Shown here: in pieces, positions 50,195-58,462 of the stretch | Layout of the letters: every line of letters begins with the position of its first letter | Position numbering within the stretch: position 1 is the first letter of the stretch | Notes under the pieces: generated by a model | Databases searched by the model: none | Told to the model about the DNA's origin: nothing | Seen by the model: only the letters and a program-made list of their open reading frames with translations | Assembly: GCA_964432205.1 (NCBI GenBank) | Contig: CAYSMK010000009.1 | Location: forward strand, 1-64,000 | Reading direction: 5' to 3' | Source of the DNA: Geomobilibacter sp964432205 | GTDB lineage: Bacteria > Desulfobacterota > Desulfuromonadia > Geobacterales > DSM-12255 | DNA: 64,000 nt | Program-made: the position numbers and the translations under genes

Positions 50195-50566
50195 CTACCA
50201 CGTCTGCGTTACTGAATCGGGAGTAACCGCCAATGTGGCGCGTAACCACGCGAATTTCGACTTCAGCAGATCGAAATCCGGTCCGGACGTTATGAACGCT
50301 GCCTTGCCTTTGATCAGGAAGCCGGCGCCGGGTCCGTGCAGACCTTGCACTTTGCTGCTTCCCAGGGTAATCAATACCTCAGGGTTGAAGGCGATATTCG
50401 CCTCGGTGCGATGCATGTAGCCGGCAGGAATCAGCAGACGGCTATCGGCGGAAATGCGGATGTAGCTGTTCCACGTGTTGACCATATGTGGCCCATCCTG
50501 GCCCAGAGTGGCGATGGCGACGATGCCGTCCTGCTTCAGTATCTCCAGCAGTGTTTCTGGAATCAT
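50195..50566 (-). CDS. pyridoxamine 5'-phosphate oxidase-family protein
   Basis: A 123-residue split-barrel flavin-binding protein (GIVAIATLGQDGPHMVNTWN, then RLLIPAGYMHRTEANI and VLITLGSSKVQGLHG). It diverges from a PdxR/MocR-type regulator with 62 bp between the two start codons, so it is the likely regulatory target. Whether it oxidises a B6 vitamer or binds FMN or F420 for another purpose cannot be told. Confidence 0.82.
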   Translation of the reverse strand: MIPETLLEILKQDGIVAIATLGQDGPHMVNTWNSYIRISADSRLLIPAGYMHRTEANIAFNPEVLITLGSSKVQGLHGPGAGFLIKGKAAFITSGPDFDLLKSKFAWLRATLAVTPDSVTQTW

Positions 50567-50628
50567 TTGGTGCTACCTCCTGTGGTCTGTTTGTGGGTCT
50601 ACACCCCGTTTGGTGACTGGAACAGCGT

Positions 50629-52017
50629 ATGTTCATTCTGAACAGCAACGATACCGCCCCGTTATACAAGCAACTCTATAATCAGATACGAGAGCAGGTG
50701 CTGTCGGGGAAACTCCCCGCACATGCCAAACTCCCGTCCGTCAGGGATCTGGCCGCCGAACTTTCTACCAGCCGCAACACGGTCGAAGCGGCTTACCAGG
50801 AGCTCTACGCGGAAGGATATATCTACAGCCGGCAGCGTAGCGGCTACTTCGTGTCGATGCTCGATCATGATGCCGCGCCGTTGCCGCTGCCCCGTCAACC
50901 CCGCACACCGAGCCTCCCGCAGCCTTCGCCCGGCTACACCTACGATTTCCATCCCGCGCGACTAGATCCGGCCAGCTTTCCCACGGCACTCTGGCGCACC
51001 TGCTTCCTGGACTGCCTGCGGGAGAGTGCCCGCGACCTTTCCCAGTATGGCGATCCCCAGGGGGACTGGGGATTGCGCAGCAGTATCCGGCAGTACCTGG
51101 AGCGTTCACGTGGCGTGATCTGCGAGCCGGACCAGATCGTGATCTGCGCCGGGCTTCAGCAGAGCCTGGAGATCGTCTCCCACCTGGTGAAGGAGCACCA
51201 TTCATCGGTGGCGGTCGAAGATCCCGGCTACCACCTGCCACGTGCCGTCTTCCGGAACAATTCCTTCGACATCGTCCCGGTTGCCGTTGCGTCGAGCGGG
51301 ATCGACCTGGACTCCCTCAGGTCCAGCGGCAGCACCATGGTGTATGTCACCCCTTCCCACCAGCTACCCATGGGCTATGTGATGCCCATTGCCAACCGAC
51401 TGAAGCTGATCGAATGGGCGGAATCGGGCGGCAACCTGATCCTCGAAGACGACTACGACAGCGAGTTCCGCTACCACGGTACGCCGATCCCCTCCCTGCA
51501 AGGGTTGCGACCGGACGGAAACATCGTCTACCTGGGGACGTTTTCCAAGATACTGTCCCCGGCACTGCGCCTGAGTTACCTGGTGCTGCCCCGGCCGCTG
51601 CTTGCCTCGTTCCGCGTACGTTACCGGGATTACTTCTCCACCGTCTCGCTGCTGGAACAGAAGACCATGGCAAAGTTCATGGAGCAGGGGCACTGGATGC
51701 GGCACGTCCGGCGGATGCGCATCATCTACCAAAGGAAGCACGATGCCCTGCTTCAGGCCATCGAGCGCCGTTTCGCCGGCAAGGCTACCGTCGTCGGCCA
51801 GGGTGCCGGTCTCCATCTGGTGTTGCAACTGCACGAAGGAGATCCCGGTGAATCCCGGATCATCCATCTGGCCGAACAAAGGGGTATCCGCCTCTTTCCG
51901 TTCAGCGCCACCTGCGCCACGGGCGAACCGGCCGCAACGAGCCTTCTGCTCGGCTTTGGCGGCATGTCGGCTGCCGAGATAGAGCAGGGCATCGATCTTT
52001 TGTCCCAGCTTTGTTGA
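50629..52017 (+). CDS. MocR/PdxR-type transcriptional regulator (GntR HTH + aminotransferase domain)
   Basis: A 462-residue regulator. The GntR winged helix spans ~8-75 (PLYKQLYNQIREQVLSGKLP, then KLPSVRDLAAELSTSRNTVE). A fold type I aminotransferase-like domain fills ~110-460, with the PLP lysine in GTFSKILSPALRLSY near residue 308 and the PLP-phosphate YVTPSHQLPMG region. Such proteins sense PLP, or GABA with PLP, and control B6 or amine genes. It diverges from a PNPOx-family gene, consistent with a B6-linked circuit. Confidence 0.9.
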   Translation: MFILNSNDTAPLYKQLYNQIREQVLSGKLPAHAKLPSVRDLAAELSTSRNTVEAAYQELYAEGYIYSRQRSGYFVSMLDHDAAPLPLPRQPRTPSLPQPSPGYTYDFHPARLDPASFPTALWRTCFLDCLRESARDLSQYGDPQGDWGLRSSIRQYLERSRGVICEPDQIVICAGLQQSLEIVSHLVKEHHSSVAVEDPGYHLPRAVFRNNSFDIVPVAVASSGIDLDSLRSSGSTMVYVTPSHQLPMGYVMPIANRLKLIEWAESGGNLILEDDYDSEFRYHGTPIPSLQGLRPDGNIVYLGTFSKILSPALRLSYLVLPRPLLASFRVRYRDYFSTVSLLEQKTMAKFMEQGHWMRHVRRMRIIYQRKHDALLQAIERRFAGKATVVGQGAGLHLVLQLHEGDPGESRIIHLAEQRGIRLFPFSATCATGEPAATSLLLGFGGMSAAEIEQGIDLLSQLC

Positions 52018-52116
52018 GGTGCCGTTAAAAACAAGCATAGTAGACTATTGGCCGTGTTGGTAGGTGCAGGTTTGCATAAAATTTCGGGGGCAGATTTTTC
52101 CCGATCACAAGGTGTC

Positions 52117-52641
52117 ATGATGAAATATCGTCCTTGTCTTGCAGGAGCAGCACTTATCGTGGCGCTGATGGCGACAACTGGCTGCAAATTCATGTCGATA
52201 TTCAACAGACACACCGATTCGAACCAGAGGGTAGAGATCAGTCGGATGCCCGGCGTGACCACTACCGACATGGATGCAACCGGGCGCACATTGGCATCGG
52301 CAGGTCTGACCGTCATGATCAAACGGCCGGAAATCACAGTGCGCAACAAGGAGAAGCCCGGGCTGACCCCGTTCATACTTCCCGAAGTTGTCCGGCCCTT
52401 TCAGTCGTCGCAGTGGAATCACATGATAGCAGCGCAAGATCCTGCTCCAGGCACGCCGGTCCGGCCCGGATCGGTAATCACCCTGACGGCTGGCATTCAC
52501 CACGGTGCCGGTCCGTTTCGTCCCTGGCTGGATGCGCACGGGGGATCGGTGAATCTCAGGGGCGAACAGCGATGCCGGGATTGTCACCCGCAGCAGTACT
52601 GCTCCGACTGTCACGACAAGATCAATACCGGAGTCAAATGA
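52117..52641 (+). CDS. diheme lipoprotein with PASTA-like segment
   Basis: A 174-residue exported protein. The N-terminal signal ends in ATTGC, with C23 as the likely lipidation site. Residues ~45-127 include MPGVTTTDMDATGRTLASAG and later QDPAPGTPVRPGSVITLTAG, the pattern of a PASTA domain (Ala-rich helix, then P-G-T-x-V-x-x-G-S-x-V-x-L). The tail has two heme motifs, C153RDCH157 and C162SDCH166, only nine residues apart. A PASTA-like fold next to c-type hemes is unusual. The ATG at 52117 is used (a second ATG follows); AAGGTG is upstream. Function unknown. Confidence 0.7.
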   Translation: MMKYRPCLAGAALIVALMATTGCKFMSIFNRHTDSNQRVEISRMPGVTTTDMDATGRTLASAGLTVMIKRPEITVRNKEKPGLTPFILPEVVRPFQSSQWNHMIAAQDPAPGTPVRPGSVITLTAGIHHGAGPFRPWLDAHGGSVNLRGEQRCRDCHPQQYCSDCHDKINTGVK

Positions 52642-52770
52642 GATAACGCGGTAGGTGCTGTCGATTCTGGCGGAAATGTTCTCGACGTGATAGTCTGGCG
52701 GCAGGTCTGTTTTGTCCACCGTATTTAGCTGTTTGGCTAATACACACATCCAATTGACAGGTGATACAGT

Positions 52771-53910
52771 ATGAAAGAGTACGGCGGGTTCGAACAAGGG
52801 CCGATCAGGCCGCCCAGCGAGGCTTCCAGCCTGCTGATCCGCGTGAACAGGAACTGTCCGTGGAACCGGTGCACCTTCTGTTCGATCTACAAGAAGAAGA
52901 AATTCTCGCTCCGTCCGGTGGACGATGTGCTGCAGGACATCGACACCATCCGCCGCTTCGTGGACGCCGTGCAGGAGGGAGGGCAGTCGCGGGGTTCGCT
53001 GCCGAAGGCGTCCTCCCCCGGCGAGGAGCAGGCGCTGTATGCGGCGCGGAACTGGGTCGCCGGCGGGATGGAGTCGATCTTCCTCCAGGATGCGGACGGT
53101 CTCGTCATCAGGCCGGAAAACCTCCTGAAGATACTGCGGCATCTGAAGGCCTCCTTCCCCCAGGTCAAACGGATCACCTCCTATGCCCGCTCCGAGAGCG
53201 TCGCCCGGATCGAAGACGGGATACTCGCGGACATCGCCGCTGCCGGCCTGAACCGGATACACATCGGCATGGAAACAGCCTCCGACCGGATTCTTGAACT
53301 GGTCCGGAAGGGGGTCACCAAAGAGGTCCATATCACTGCCGGGCTCAAGGCGAAACGTGCCGGGATCGAGCTGTCGGAATACGTGCTGACCGGACTCGGC
53401 GGCCGGGAGTTCTCGCAGTTGCATGCCGTCGAGACCGCGGACGCCCTGAACCGGATCAACCCCGATTTCATCCGGTTCCGGAATCTGCACCTGCCGGATT
53501 GGGTGGCGCTCTTTCCCGACAGCGCCGACCACAAGTATCAGTGGGCCCCCGATCTGGTGCAGGCCCAGGAGATTTATACCCTCATCGAGCGGTTGGACGG
53601 CATCACCAGTTGCATCAAGAGCGATCACAGCTATAACCTGTTACAGGAGATCGACGGCATCCTGCCGGGCGACAAGGAGCGGCTGCTGGAACTGCTGCGG
53701 ACGTTCATCGACATGGCACCTGAACAGCGGGTCCTGTTTCAGGTCGGCAAGAGATCGGGGCACTTCCTCCGCCTGAGCGACATGGGTATTCCCGGTCGCC
53801 TGAAGCAGGTCAGAGATATCTGCCAGGAGTACGGGATCACCCCGGATAACGTCGATGAGCGGCTGTACGAGATCGTGCAGGATCGGATGAGAAAGGGGAT
53901 GCCGTATTAG
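52771..53910 (+). CDS. radical SAM protein with CX4CX2C motif
   Basis: A 379-residue protein. The cluster motif NCPWNRCTFC (cysteines near residues 29, 34 and 37) has CX4CX2C spacing instead of the canonical CX3CX2C. IFLQDADGL, then ITSYARSESVARI, RIHIGMETASDRILELVRKG and EYVLTGLGGREF match the barrel of COG1032-like radical SAM enzymes (GME/GxG SAM motifs). No B12-binding domain is visible. It is followed 30 bp later by an HNH gene. Substrate unknown. Confidence 0.82.
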   Translation: MKEYGGFEQGPIRPPSEASSLLIRVNRNCPWNRCTFCSIYKKKKFSLRPVDDVLQDIDTIRRFVDAVQEGGQSRGSLPKASSPGEEQALYAARNWVAGGMESIFLQDADGLVIRPENLLKILRHLKASFPQVKRITSYARSESVARIEDGILADIAAAGLNRIHIGMETASDRILELVRKGVTKEVHITAGLKAKRAGIELSEYVLTGLGGREFSQLHAVETADALNRINPDFIRFRNLHLPDWVALFPDSADHKYQWAPDLVQAQEIYTLIERLDGITSCIKSDHSYNLLQEIDGILPGDKERLLELLRTFIDMAPEQRVLFQVGKRSGHFLRLSDMGIPGRLKQVRDICQEYGITPDNVDERLYEIVQDRMRKGMPY

Positions 53911-53940
53911 TCTGCGGTCTGCCTAAGCGAGGTTATTGCC

Positions 53941-54276
53941 ATGCCCCGTTCGTTTCGTTCCACCCCCCGACCGGTACAGGCCAAGAGCCAGGAAGAGCTG
54001 GACGACCTGGTCCGCCGCCTGAAAGGGGAACAGACCCGGCCCGAGAACTACCGGGAACGCTCCCTCAAGATACACGGCTGGATCTGTGCCAAGTGCGGCC
54101 GCGAGTTCGAGTTGGCCAACCTCCAGCTCCTGACCGTCCACCACAAGGACGGCAACCATTACAATAATCCGCCGGACGGGAGCAACTGGGAAAACCTCTG
54201 CGTCTACTGCCACGACGACGAGCACAGCCGGTCGATCCTTGCCGACTACCTGCAGGGAAACGATGGGAAGAAATGA
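53941..54276 (+). CDS. YajD-type HNH nuclease
   Basis: A 111-residue HNH protein. The zinc/HNH core is CAKCGREFEL, TVHHKDGNHYNN, NWENLCVYCHDDEH, with paired CxxC motifs and the HNH triad. Length and layout fit the YajD family of unknown target. It lies between a radical SAM gene and a DnaJ-like gene on the same strand. Confidence 0.88.
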   Translation: MPRSFRSTPRPVQAKSQEELDDLVRRLKGEQTRPENYRERSLKIHGWICAKCGREFELANLQLLTVHHKDGNHYNNPPDGSNWENLCVYCHDDEHSRSILADYLQGNDGKK

Positions 54277-54303
54277 TGCCGCCGCTGCCGGCCTGAATCA
54301 CCC

Positions 54304-55092
54304 ATGAACCGTCTCAGCCGTTGCTATGTCACCCTGGGGCTCAGTCCCGGGGCCTCCTTTCGGGAGGTCCGCCGCTCCTACCTCCGCCTGGTACGGGAGT
54401 GGCATCCCGACCGGTTTGCCGACGATCCTCCCCGCCAGCGGCTGGCCCAGGAGAAATTGAAGGTGATCAACGAGGCCTACCGGGTGCTGGAAGAGGCGCT
54501 GTCCGGCGGGCAGGTGCAGTCGACGGCCGCTGTGCCATCGACTGCACCACCGCCCCGGGCCGGGGCGGAAACTGCTGCCGAACCGGCAAGCGGCCAGGAG
54601 GGGCGAGAGCCAGGTGGTCTGGTCCGGTTCCTCTCCTTCTGGCCCAATGTCCTCTTTCTCGCCTATCTGCTCTTTGCGGCCCGCATGGCAGCGGCCCGGG
54701 GCGATCTGTTCTACTTCCTGCAGATGGCGGCCGTCCCCGCGATTTTCGCCCTGCTCTGCAGCACGCGGCTCGGGATGCGTCAGAGCATCTGGAAGGCCTA
54801 TGTGGCGGCGATCTGTATCTTCGCGGTACTGCTGGCGGCCGATGCCTCTATGATGAGAAAGGGGGGGCGGGAGGCCTGGGTGCCCCGCTTTCCCGACCGC
54901 GGCGAACCTATGGCGCCGACCGTAACCGGCCCGTCGGGCGTGCCGGCGCTTCCCGAGCTGCTGCCGGGAGATGCCGGCACCAGGGCGCCGAACGGCATGC
55001 GACAGGTAACGCCGCCGACACCCCCCACCGCGCCCGAGGCACCGGACCGGCCAGATGCGCCGGTGGCGCCGGTGGCGCCCAGGGGGCGGTAA
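54304..55092 (+). CDS. J-domain membrane protein
   Basis: A 262-residue protein with an N-terminal J domain (YVTLGLSPGASFREVRRSYL, HPD in VREWHPDRF). A linker leads to about three hydrophobic segments (FLSFWPNVLFLAYLLFAARM, FYFLQMAAVPAIFALLC, KAYVAAICIFAVLLAA) and a Pro/Ala-rich tail with repeated APEAP/PVAP. The J domain should recruit DnaK to the membrane; the client is unknown. No G/F or zinc domain is present, so it is a class C (type III) J protein. Confidence 0.8.
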   Translation: MNRLSRCYVTLGLSPGASFREVRRSYLRLVREWHPDRFADDPPRQRLAQEKLKVINEAYRVLEEALSGGQVQSTAAVPSTAPPPRAGAETAAEPASGQEGREPGGLVRFLSFWPNVLFLAYLLFAARMAAARGDLFYFLQMAAVPAIFALLCSTRLGMRQSIWKAYVAAICIFAVLLAADASMMRKGGREAWVPRFPDRGEPMAPTVTGPSGVPALPELLPGDAGTRAPNGMRQVTPPTPPTAPEAPDRPDAPVAPVAPRGR

Positions 55093-55106
55093 TTGCTCCA
55101 CGCATG

Positions 55107-55289
55107 CGTGAGGGCAGAGCGCCCCGCTACGCTCAGTGCGCCTCTCGCACCGCCGCAGTACGGCTCATTTCGCGCCGGCCCATCAACTCGCCCTGGCGGG
55201 CTCAGACACGATGGGCCGACTTAGCTCCATTTCGCCTACAGCGGCTGGGACTCGGGCACATTCGCTACACGGGGCACTCTGCCCTCACG
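55107..55289. mobile_element. 183-bp element with 20-bp terminal inverted repeats, copy A
   Basis: Ends CGTGAGGGCAGAGCGCCCCG (55107-55126) and CGGGGCACTCTGCCCTCACG (55270-55289), 19 of 20 complementary. The inside is palindromic around AACTCGCCCTGGCGGGCTCAG. It is strikingly similar to 57955-58135 read on the other strand (shared GGCTCAGACA, ATGGGCCG, CTCCATTTCGC, ACAGCGGCTGG, CTCGGGCACATTCGCT). No protein of its own; a small non-autonomous repeat family is inferred. Confidence 0.75.
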
Positions 55290-55322
55290 GACTCGGAACT
55301 CTTGTCGGGAAGGAACCTGAAC

Positions 55323-55805
55323 ATGGCAAAGGAGAAGACGCCGGTAACCCCGGCGATCAGGGCGCTCAAGGCTGCCGGGGCGACCTATACGGACCACCTC
55401 TACACCTATGAGGAAAAGGGGGGGACGGCGGTGTCGGCCCGTGAACTGGGTCTGGACGAGCATAGTGTGGTCAAGACCCTGGTCATGGAGGACGAACGGA
55501 AGAGCCCGTTGATCGTTCTGATGCACGGCGACCGTCAGGTCTCCACCAAGGAGTTGGCCCGGGTCATCGGGGTGAAAACGGTGGCCCCCTGCTCCCCGGA
55601 CACGGCGAACCGGCATTCCGGCTACCAGGTGGGGGGGACCTCCCCGTTCGGCACCCGCAAGGAGATGCCGGTCTATCTGGAAGAGTCGATCCTGGCGCTC
55701 TCCAAGGTCTATCTGAACGGCGGCAAGCGCGGCTACCTGGTGGGGCTCGACCCGCAGGAGGTGGTGCGGTTGCTCAAGCCAACGCTGGTGACGGTGGGAA
55801 TATAG
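55323..55805 (+). CDS. ybaK: Cys-tRNA(Pro)/Cys-tRNA(Cys) deacylase
   Basis: A 160-residue YbaK-type trans-editing protein that removes Cys from mischarged tRNA-Pro. TPAIRALKAAGATYTDHLYTY at the N-terminus, SVVKTLVMED with the catalytic-region lysine, and GGTSPFGTRKEMPVYLEE are characteristic. Typical length. The ATG at 55323 lies just downstream of repeat copy A. Confidence 0.92.
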   Translation: MAKEKTPVTPAIRALKAAGATYTDHLYTYEEKGGTAVSARELGLDEHSVVKTLVMEDERKSPLIVLMHGDRQVSTKELARVIGVKTVAPCSPDTANRHSGYQVGGTSPFGTRKEMPVYLEESILALSKVYLNGGKRGYLVGLDPQEVVRLLKPTLVTVGI

Positions 55806-55815
55806 AAAACCGCTG

Positions 55816-55878
55816 GGGGCTCGGGGCTCAGGGCGAGAAGCAAAGGCCTTTCCGAGCCCCGAGCCCTGAGCCCCGAGC
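55816..55878. repeat. GGGCTC-word inverted repeat
   Basis: GCTCGGGGCTCAGGGC (55819-55834) and GCCCTGAGCCCCGAGC (55863-55878) are perfect 16-bp inverted repeats. They fill the gap between ybaK and the Sir2-family gene and share the GGGCTCAGGG word with the tandem repeat at 13693. Confidence 0.85.
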
Positions 55879-55898
55879 GGTCTTCGAGGAGGTGCCCG

Positions 55899-56729
55899 AT
55901 GGAACTTCAGGACAAGTTCACTGCCGCCGCGGAGGCAATCCGGACCGCCAAAGCACTGGTCATCACCGCCGGCGCCGGGATGGGGGTCGATTCGGGGCTG
56001 CCCGATTTCAGGGGCGACAAGGGGTTCTGGAACGCCTACCCGATGTATGAACGGCTCGGCATTACCTTTGTCGGTGCCGCCAACCCGGACCACTTCGAGC
56101 GGGATCCGGCCTTTGGCTGGGGATTCTACGGCCACCGGACCAACCTCTACCGGGCCACAACGCCCCACGACGGTTTCCGCCTGCTGCGGGAGTGGGGGGA
56201 GCGCTACGGCCTGGCGACCTTCGTGGTGACCTCCAACGTGGACGGCCAGTTCCAGAAGGCCGGCTTTCCGGATGAATCCGTCCTGGAGGTGCACGGCTCC
56301 ATCCACCATCTCCAGTGCCTCTCCCCCTGTTCGTCGGTCATCTGGGACAACCGGGAGGAGGTCTCGGTGGACCACGCCTCCATGCGGGCCGGCCACGTGC
56401 CGCGCTGTCCCCGTTGCGGCGGGGTGGCGCGCCCCAACATCTTGATGTTCGGCGACTTCTCCTGGCTTAGCGACCGGACCCGCCGCCAGCAGCACGCCTT
56501 TGATCATTTCGTGGCCGAGCATCGGGAGGAGCCGCTGGTGGTCGTGGAGATGGGGGCGGGAACGGCGATTCCGACCATTCGCCATACGAGCGAGCATCTT
56601 GGCCAGCAGTACGGTGCCAGGGTGATCAGGATCAATCCGCGGGAGGCGCAGATCGCCCCACCCCATCTCTCGATTTCCCAGGGGGCGCTGTCCGGGCTGC
56701 AGGGAATAGAGGCGGTACTGAATTCGTAG
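55899..56729 (+). CDS. Sir2-family NAD-dependent protein deacylase
   Basis: A 276-residue sirtuin. The NAD-binding GAGMGVDSGLPDFRG is near residue 25, TSNVDGQFQKAG corresponds to the TxNxDxL motif, and the catalytic His is in EVHGSIH near 133. A zinc ribbon is suggested by CLSPCS and CPRCGG. FGDFSW replaces the usual FGE. It should remove acyl groups from protein lysines, releasing O-acyl-ADP-ribose. Possible targets include acyl-CoA synthetases. Confidence 0.9.
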   Translation: MELQDKFTAAAEAIRTAKALVITAGAGMGVDSGLPDFRGDKGFWNAYPMYERLGITFVGAANPDHFERDPAFGWGFYGHRTNLYRATTPHDGFRLLREWGERYGLATFVVTSNVDGQFQKAGFPDESVLEVHGSIHHLQCLSPCSSVIWDNREEVSVDHASMRAGHVPRCPRCGGVARPNILMFGDFSWLSDRTRRQQHAFDHFVAEHREEPLVVVEMGAGTAIPTIRHTSEHLGQQYGARVIRINPREAQIAPPHLSISQGALSGLQGIEAVLNS

Positions 56730-56739
56730 ATATTTGAAC

Positions 56740-56791
56740 CGGGGCGCTGCTTGCCGCGCCCCCGATTGGGCGGAGCAGGCGCCGCCCCTAC
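56740..56791. repeat. GTAGGGGCG-type palindromic repeat, copy 6
   Basis: GGGGCGCTGCTTGCCGCGCC...GGCGCCGCCCCTAC fills the gap before the RNA methyltransferase gene and ends just short of its ribosome site. Confidence 0.7.
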
Positions 56792-56814
56792 TCAGTTCAG
56801 AACAAGGAGAAGGA

Positions 56815-57945
56815 ATGGGAGAGTACGTGTATTTTGCAACGGTTGCCAAGGGGCTGGAGGAGGTGCTGGCAGCCGAGCTGCGCGGGCTCGGGATCGAGCC
56901 GGAGCGGGTCGATTCGGGCGGGGTTCTGTTCCGGGGTGACCTTTCCGCATGCTATCGGGCCAACCTCTGGCTCAGAACCGCCAACCGGGTGCTGGTACGG
57001 CTGGCCGAATTCCCCTGCGCCAGCCCGGAGGAGCTGTACGCCGGCGTCCGCCGGGCGGGATGGGAGCAGTTGCTGACGCCGGAGATGACCATTGCGGTGG
57101 ATGCGACGGTGCGGGATTCTGCCCTTACGCATTCCCACTTTGTGGCCCTGAAGACCAAGGATGCCATTGTCGATACCATCCGGGATCTGACCGGCCGGCG
57201 TCCCAGCGTGGATGCCCGGGCGCCCTCGGTACGGATCAACGTCCACCTGGCCAGGAATATCTGCACCCTCAGCCTGGACAGTTCCGGCGATCCGCTGGAC
57301 AGGCGGGGCTACCGGCTCGACCGGACCTCTGCCCCGCTCCGGGAGACACTGGCCGCCGGCCTGGTCCTGCTGACCGGTTGGGACGGGAGTTCACCGCTGG
57401 TGGATCCCATGTGCGGCTCCGGGACCATCCTGGTGGAAGGCGCCATGGTGGCGGCCCGGATGGCGCCGGGGCTGCTGCGCGAACGGTTCGGCTTCATGGG
57501 GTGGCGCGAGTTCGACCAGCCGCTCTGGAATCGGCTGAAAGACGAGGCGCGCCAGTCGGTGCGAAGTACGGAAGCGCCGCTGGTCTTCGGTTCCGATCTC
57601 TCCTGGGATGCACTCAGGACCTCGGAAAAGAACCTGGCCAGGTCGGGGGCTGCAGCGCTGGTGCAGGTCAGGCGCGCCGAGATCGGCGAGGTGGAACCGC
57701 CAGCCAAGAGCGGCACGATCCTGGTCAACCCCCCCTACGGCGAACGGCTCGGCCAGCGAGAGGATCTGGGAGAGCTCTACAAGCGGCTGGGTGACATCTT
57801 CAAACAACGCTGGAAGGGGTATACCGCCTTTCTCTTCACCGCCGACCGGGAACTGGCCAAGCGGGTGGGGTTGAAGGCCTCCAAGAGGATCGTTCTCTGG
57901 AACGGCCCGCTGGAGTGCCGACTGTACCGGTACGATCTGTATTGA
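56815..57945 (+). CDS. THUMP-domain class I RNA methyltransferase (RlmL-N/YpsC-like)
   Basis: A 376-residue protein. The N-terminal ferredoxin-like and THUMP domains (about 1-155) bind RNA. The Rossmann methyltransferase has SPLVDPMCGSGTILVEGAMVA near 200 and the catalytic NPPYGERLG near 307. This is the architecture of the m2G methyltransferases RlmL (N-terminal half) and YpsC, so guanine-N2 methylation of 23S rRNA is the best guess. The ATG at 56815 is preceded by AAGGAGAAGG. Confidence 0.9.
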   Translation: MGEYVYFATVAKGLEEVLAAELRGLGIEPERVDSGGVLFRGDLSACYRANLWLRTANRVLVRLAEFPCASPEELYAGVRRAGWEQLLTPEMTIAVDATVRDSALTHSHFVALKTKDAIVDTIRDLTGRRPSVDARAPSVRINVHLARNICTLSLDSSGDPLDRRGYRLDRTSAPLRETLAAGLVLLTGWDGSSPLVDPMCGSGTILVEGAMVAARMAPGLLRERFGFMGWREFDQPLWNRLKDEARQSVRSTEAPLVFGSDLSWDALRTSEKNLARSGAAALVQVRRAEIGEVEPPAKSGTILVNPPYGERLGQREDLGELYKRLGDIFKQRWKGYTAFLFTADRELAKRVGLKASKRIVLWNGPLECRLYRYDLY

Positions 57946-57954
57946 ACCCGGATC

Positions 57955-58135
57955 CGTGAGAGTCGAGTGCCGCGTGGAGCGAATGTGCCCGAGCACCAGC
58001 CGCTGTAAGCGAAATGGAGCAAAGCCGGCCCATATTGTCTGAGCCCGTCAGGGCGAGTTTATGGGCCGGCGTAGTGAGCCGTACAGCGGCGGTGTGAGTG
58101 GCACTCTGAGCGGAACGGGGTGCTCGATTCTCACG
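57955..58135. mobile_element. 181-bp element with terminal inverted repeats, copy B
   Basis: Ends CGTGAGAGTCGAGTGCCGCG (57955-57974) and CGGGGTGCTCGATTCTCACG (58116-58135), 16 of 20 complementary. It is a diverged, inverted copy of 55107-55289. It begins 10 bp after the methyltransferase stop and lies upstream of the tRNA promoter. Confidence 0.75.
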
Positions 58136-58190
58136 AATGCATGTTATAAAGATAAGTGCCGGTAATGGCGGCAAAATGGCAGATAAATTC

Positions 58191-58219
58191 TTGACAGTGT
58201 AACCCGCTTGCAATACTAT
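58191..58219 (+). promoter_or_regulatory. tRNA promoter
   Basis: TTGACA (58191-58196), a 17-bp spacer and TACTAT (58214-58219), 15 bp before the mature tRNA 5' end. Confidence 0.75.
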
Positions 58220-58234
58220 CAATCTTCCTGCGGC

Positions 58235-58311
58235 GGGCCTATAGCTCAGTTGGCTAGAGCTACCGGCTCATAACCGGTCGGTCCCAGGTTCGAGTCCTGG
58301 TGGGCCCACCA
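58235..58311 (+). tRNA. tRNA with CAT anticodon (tRNA-Met or tRNA-Ile2)
   Basis: A 77-nt cloverleaf: acceptor GGGCCTA/TGGGCCC with encoded ACCA, D-arm GCTC/GAGC, anticodon stem ACCGG/CCGGT with loop CTCATAA (anticodon 58269-58271), five-base variable loop and T-arm CCAGG/CCTGG around TTCGAGT. A CAT anticodon can mean elongator Met or, after lysidine modification, Ile reading AUA. The loop context GGCTCATAACC resembles Ile2 genes in Bacillus, but I cannot decide. It lacks the C1-A72 mismatch of initiator tRNA. Confidence 0.95.
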
Positions 58312-58462
58312 TTTTTCACTACGGATATGCACACGCCTGCAGCTCCGTAGCAAAGGTCTTAGTGGGGATGCGGATAACGCACGGCAACTGCAGGAAATAC
58401 CCGAAAGGGGAGAAAGGGAGTGCACGCCAGGTGGCTGCACTCTTTTTCTTTGGGCTGACACG

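Noticed and set aside
55136..58222. Short frames inside the two palindromic elements that encode similar peptides (SDxMGRLxSISxTAAGxRAHS)
   Set aside because: The similarity comes from the DNA repeat itself; neither has a ribosome site and the frames run into unrelated flanking sequence.
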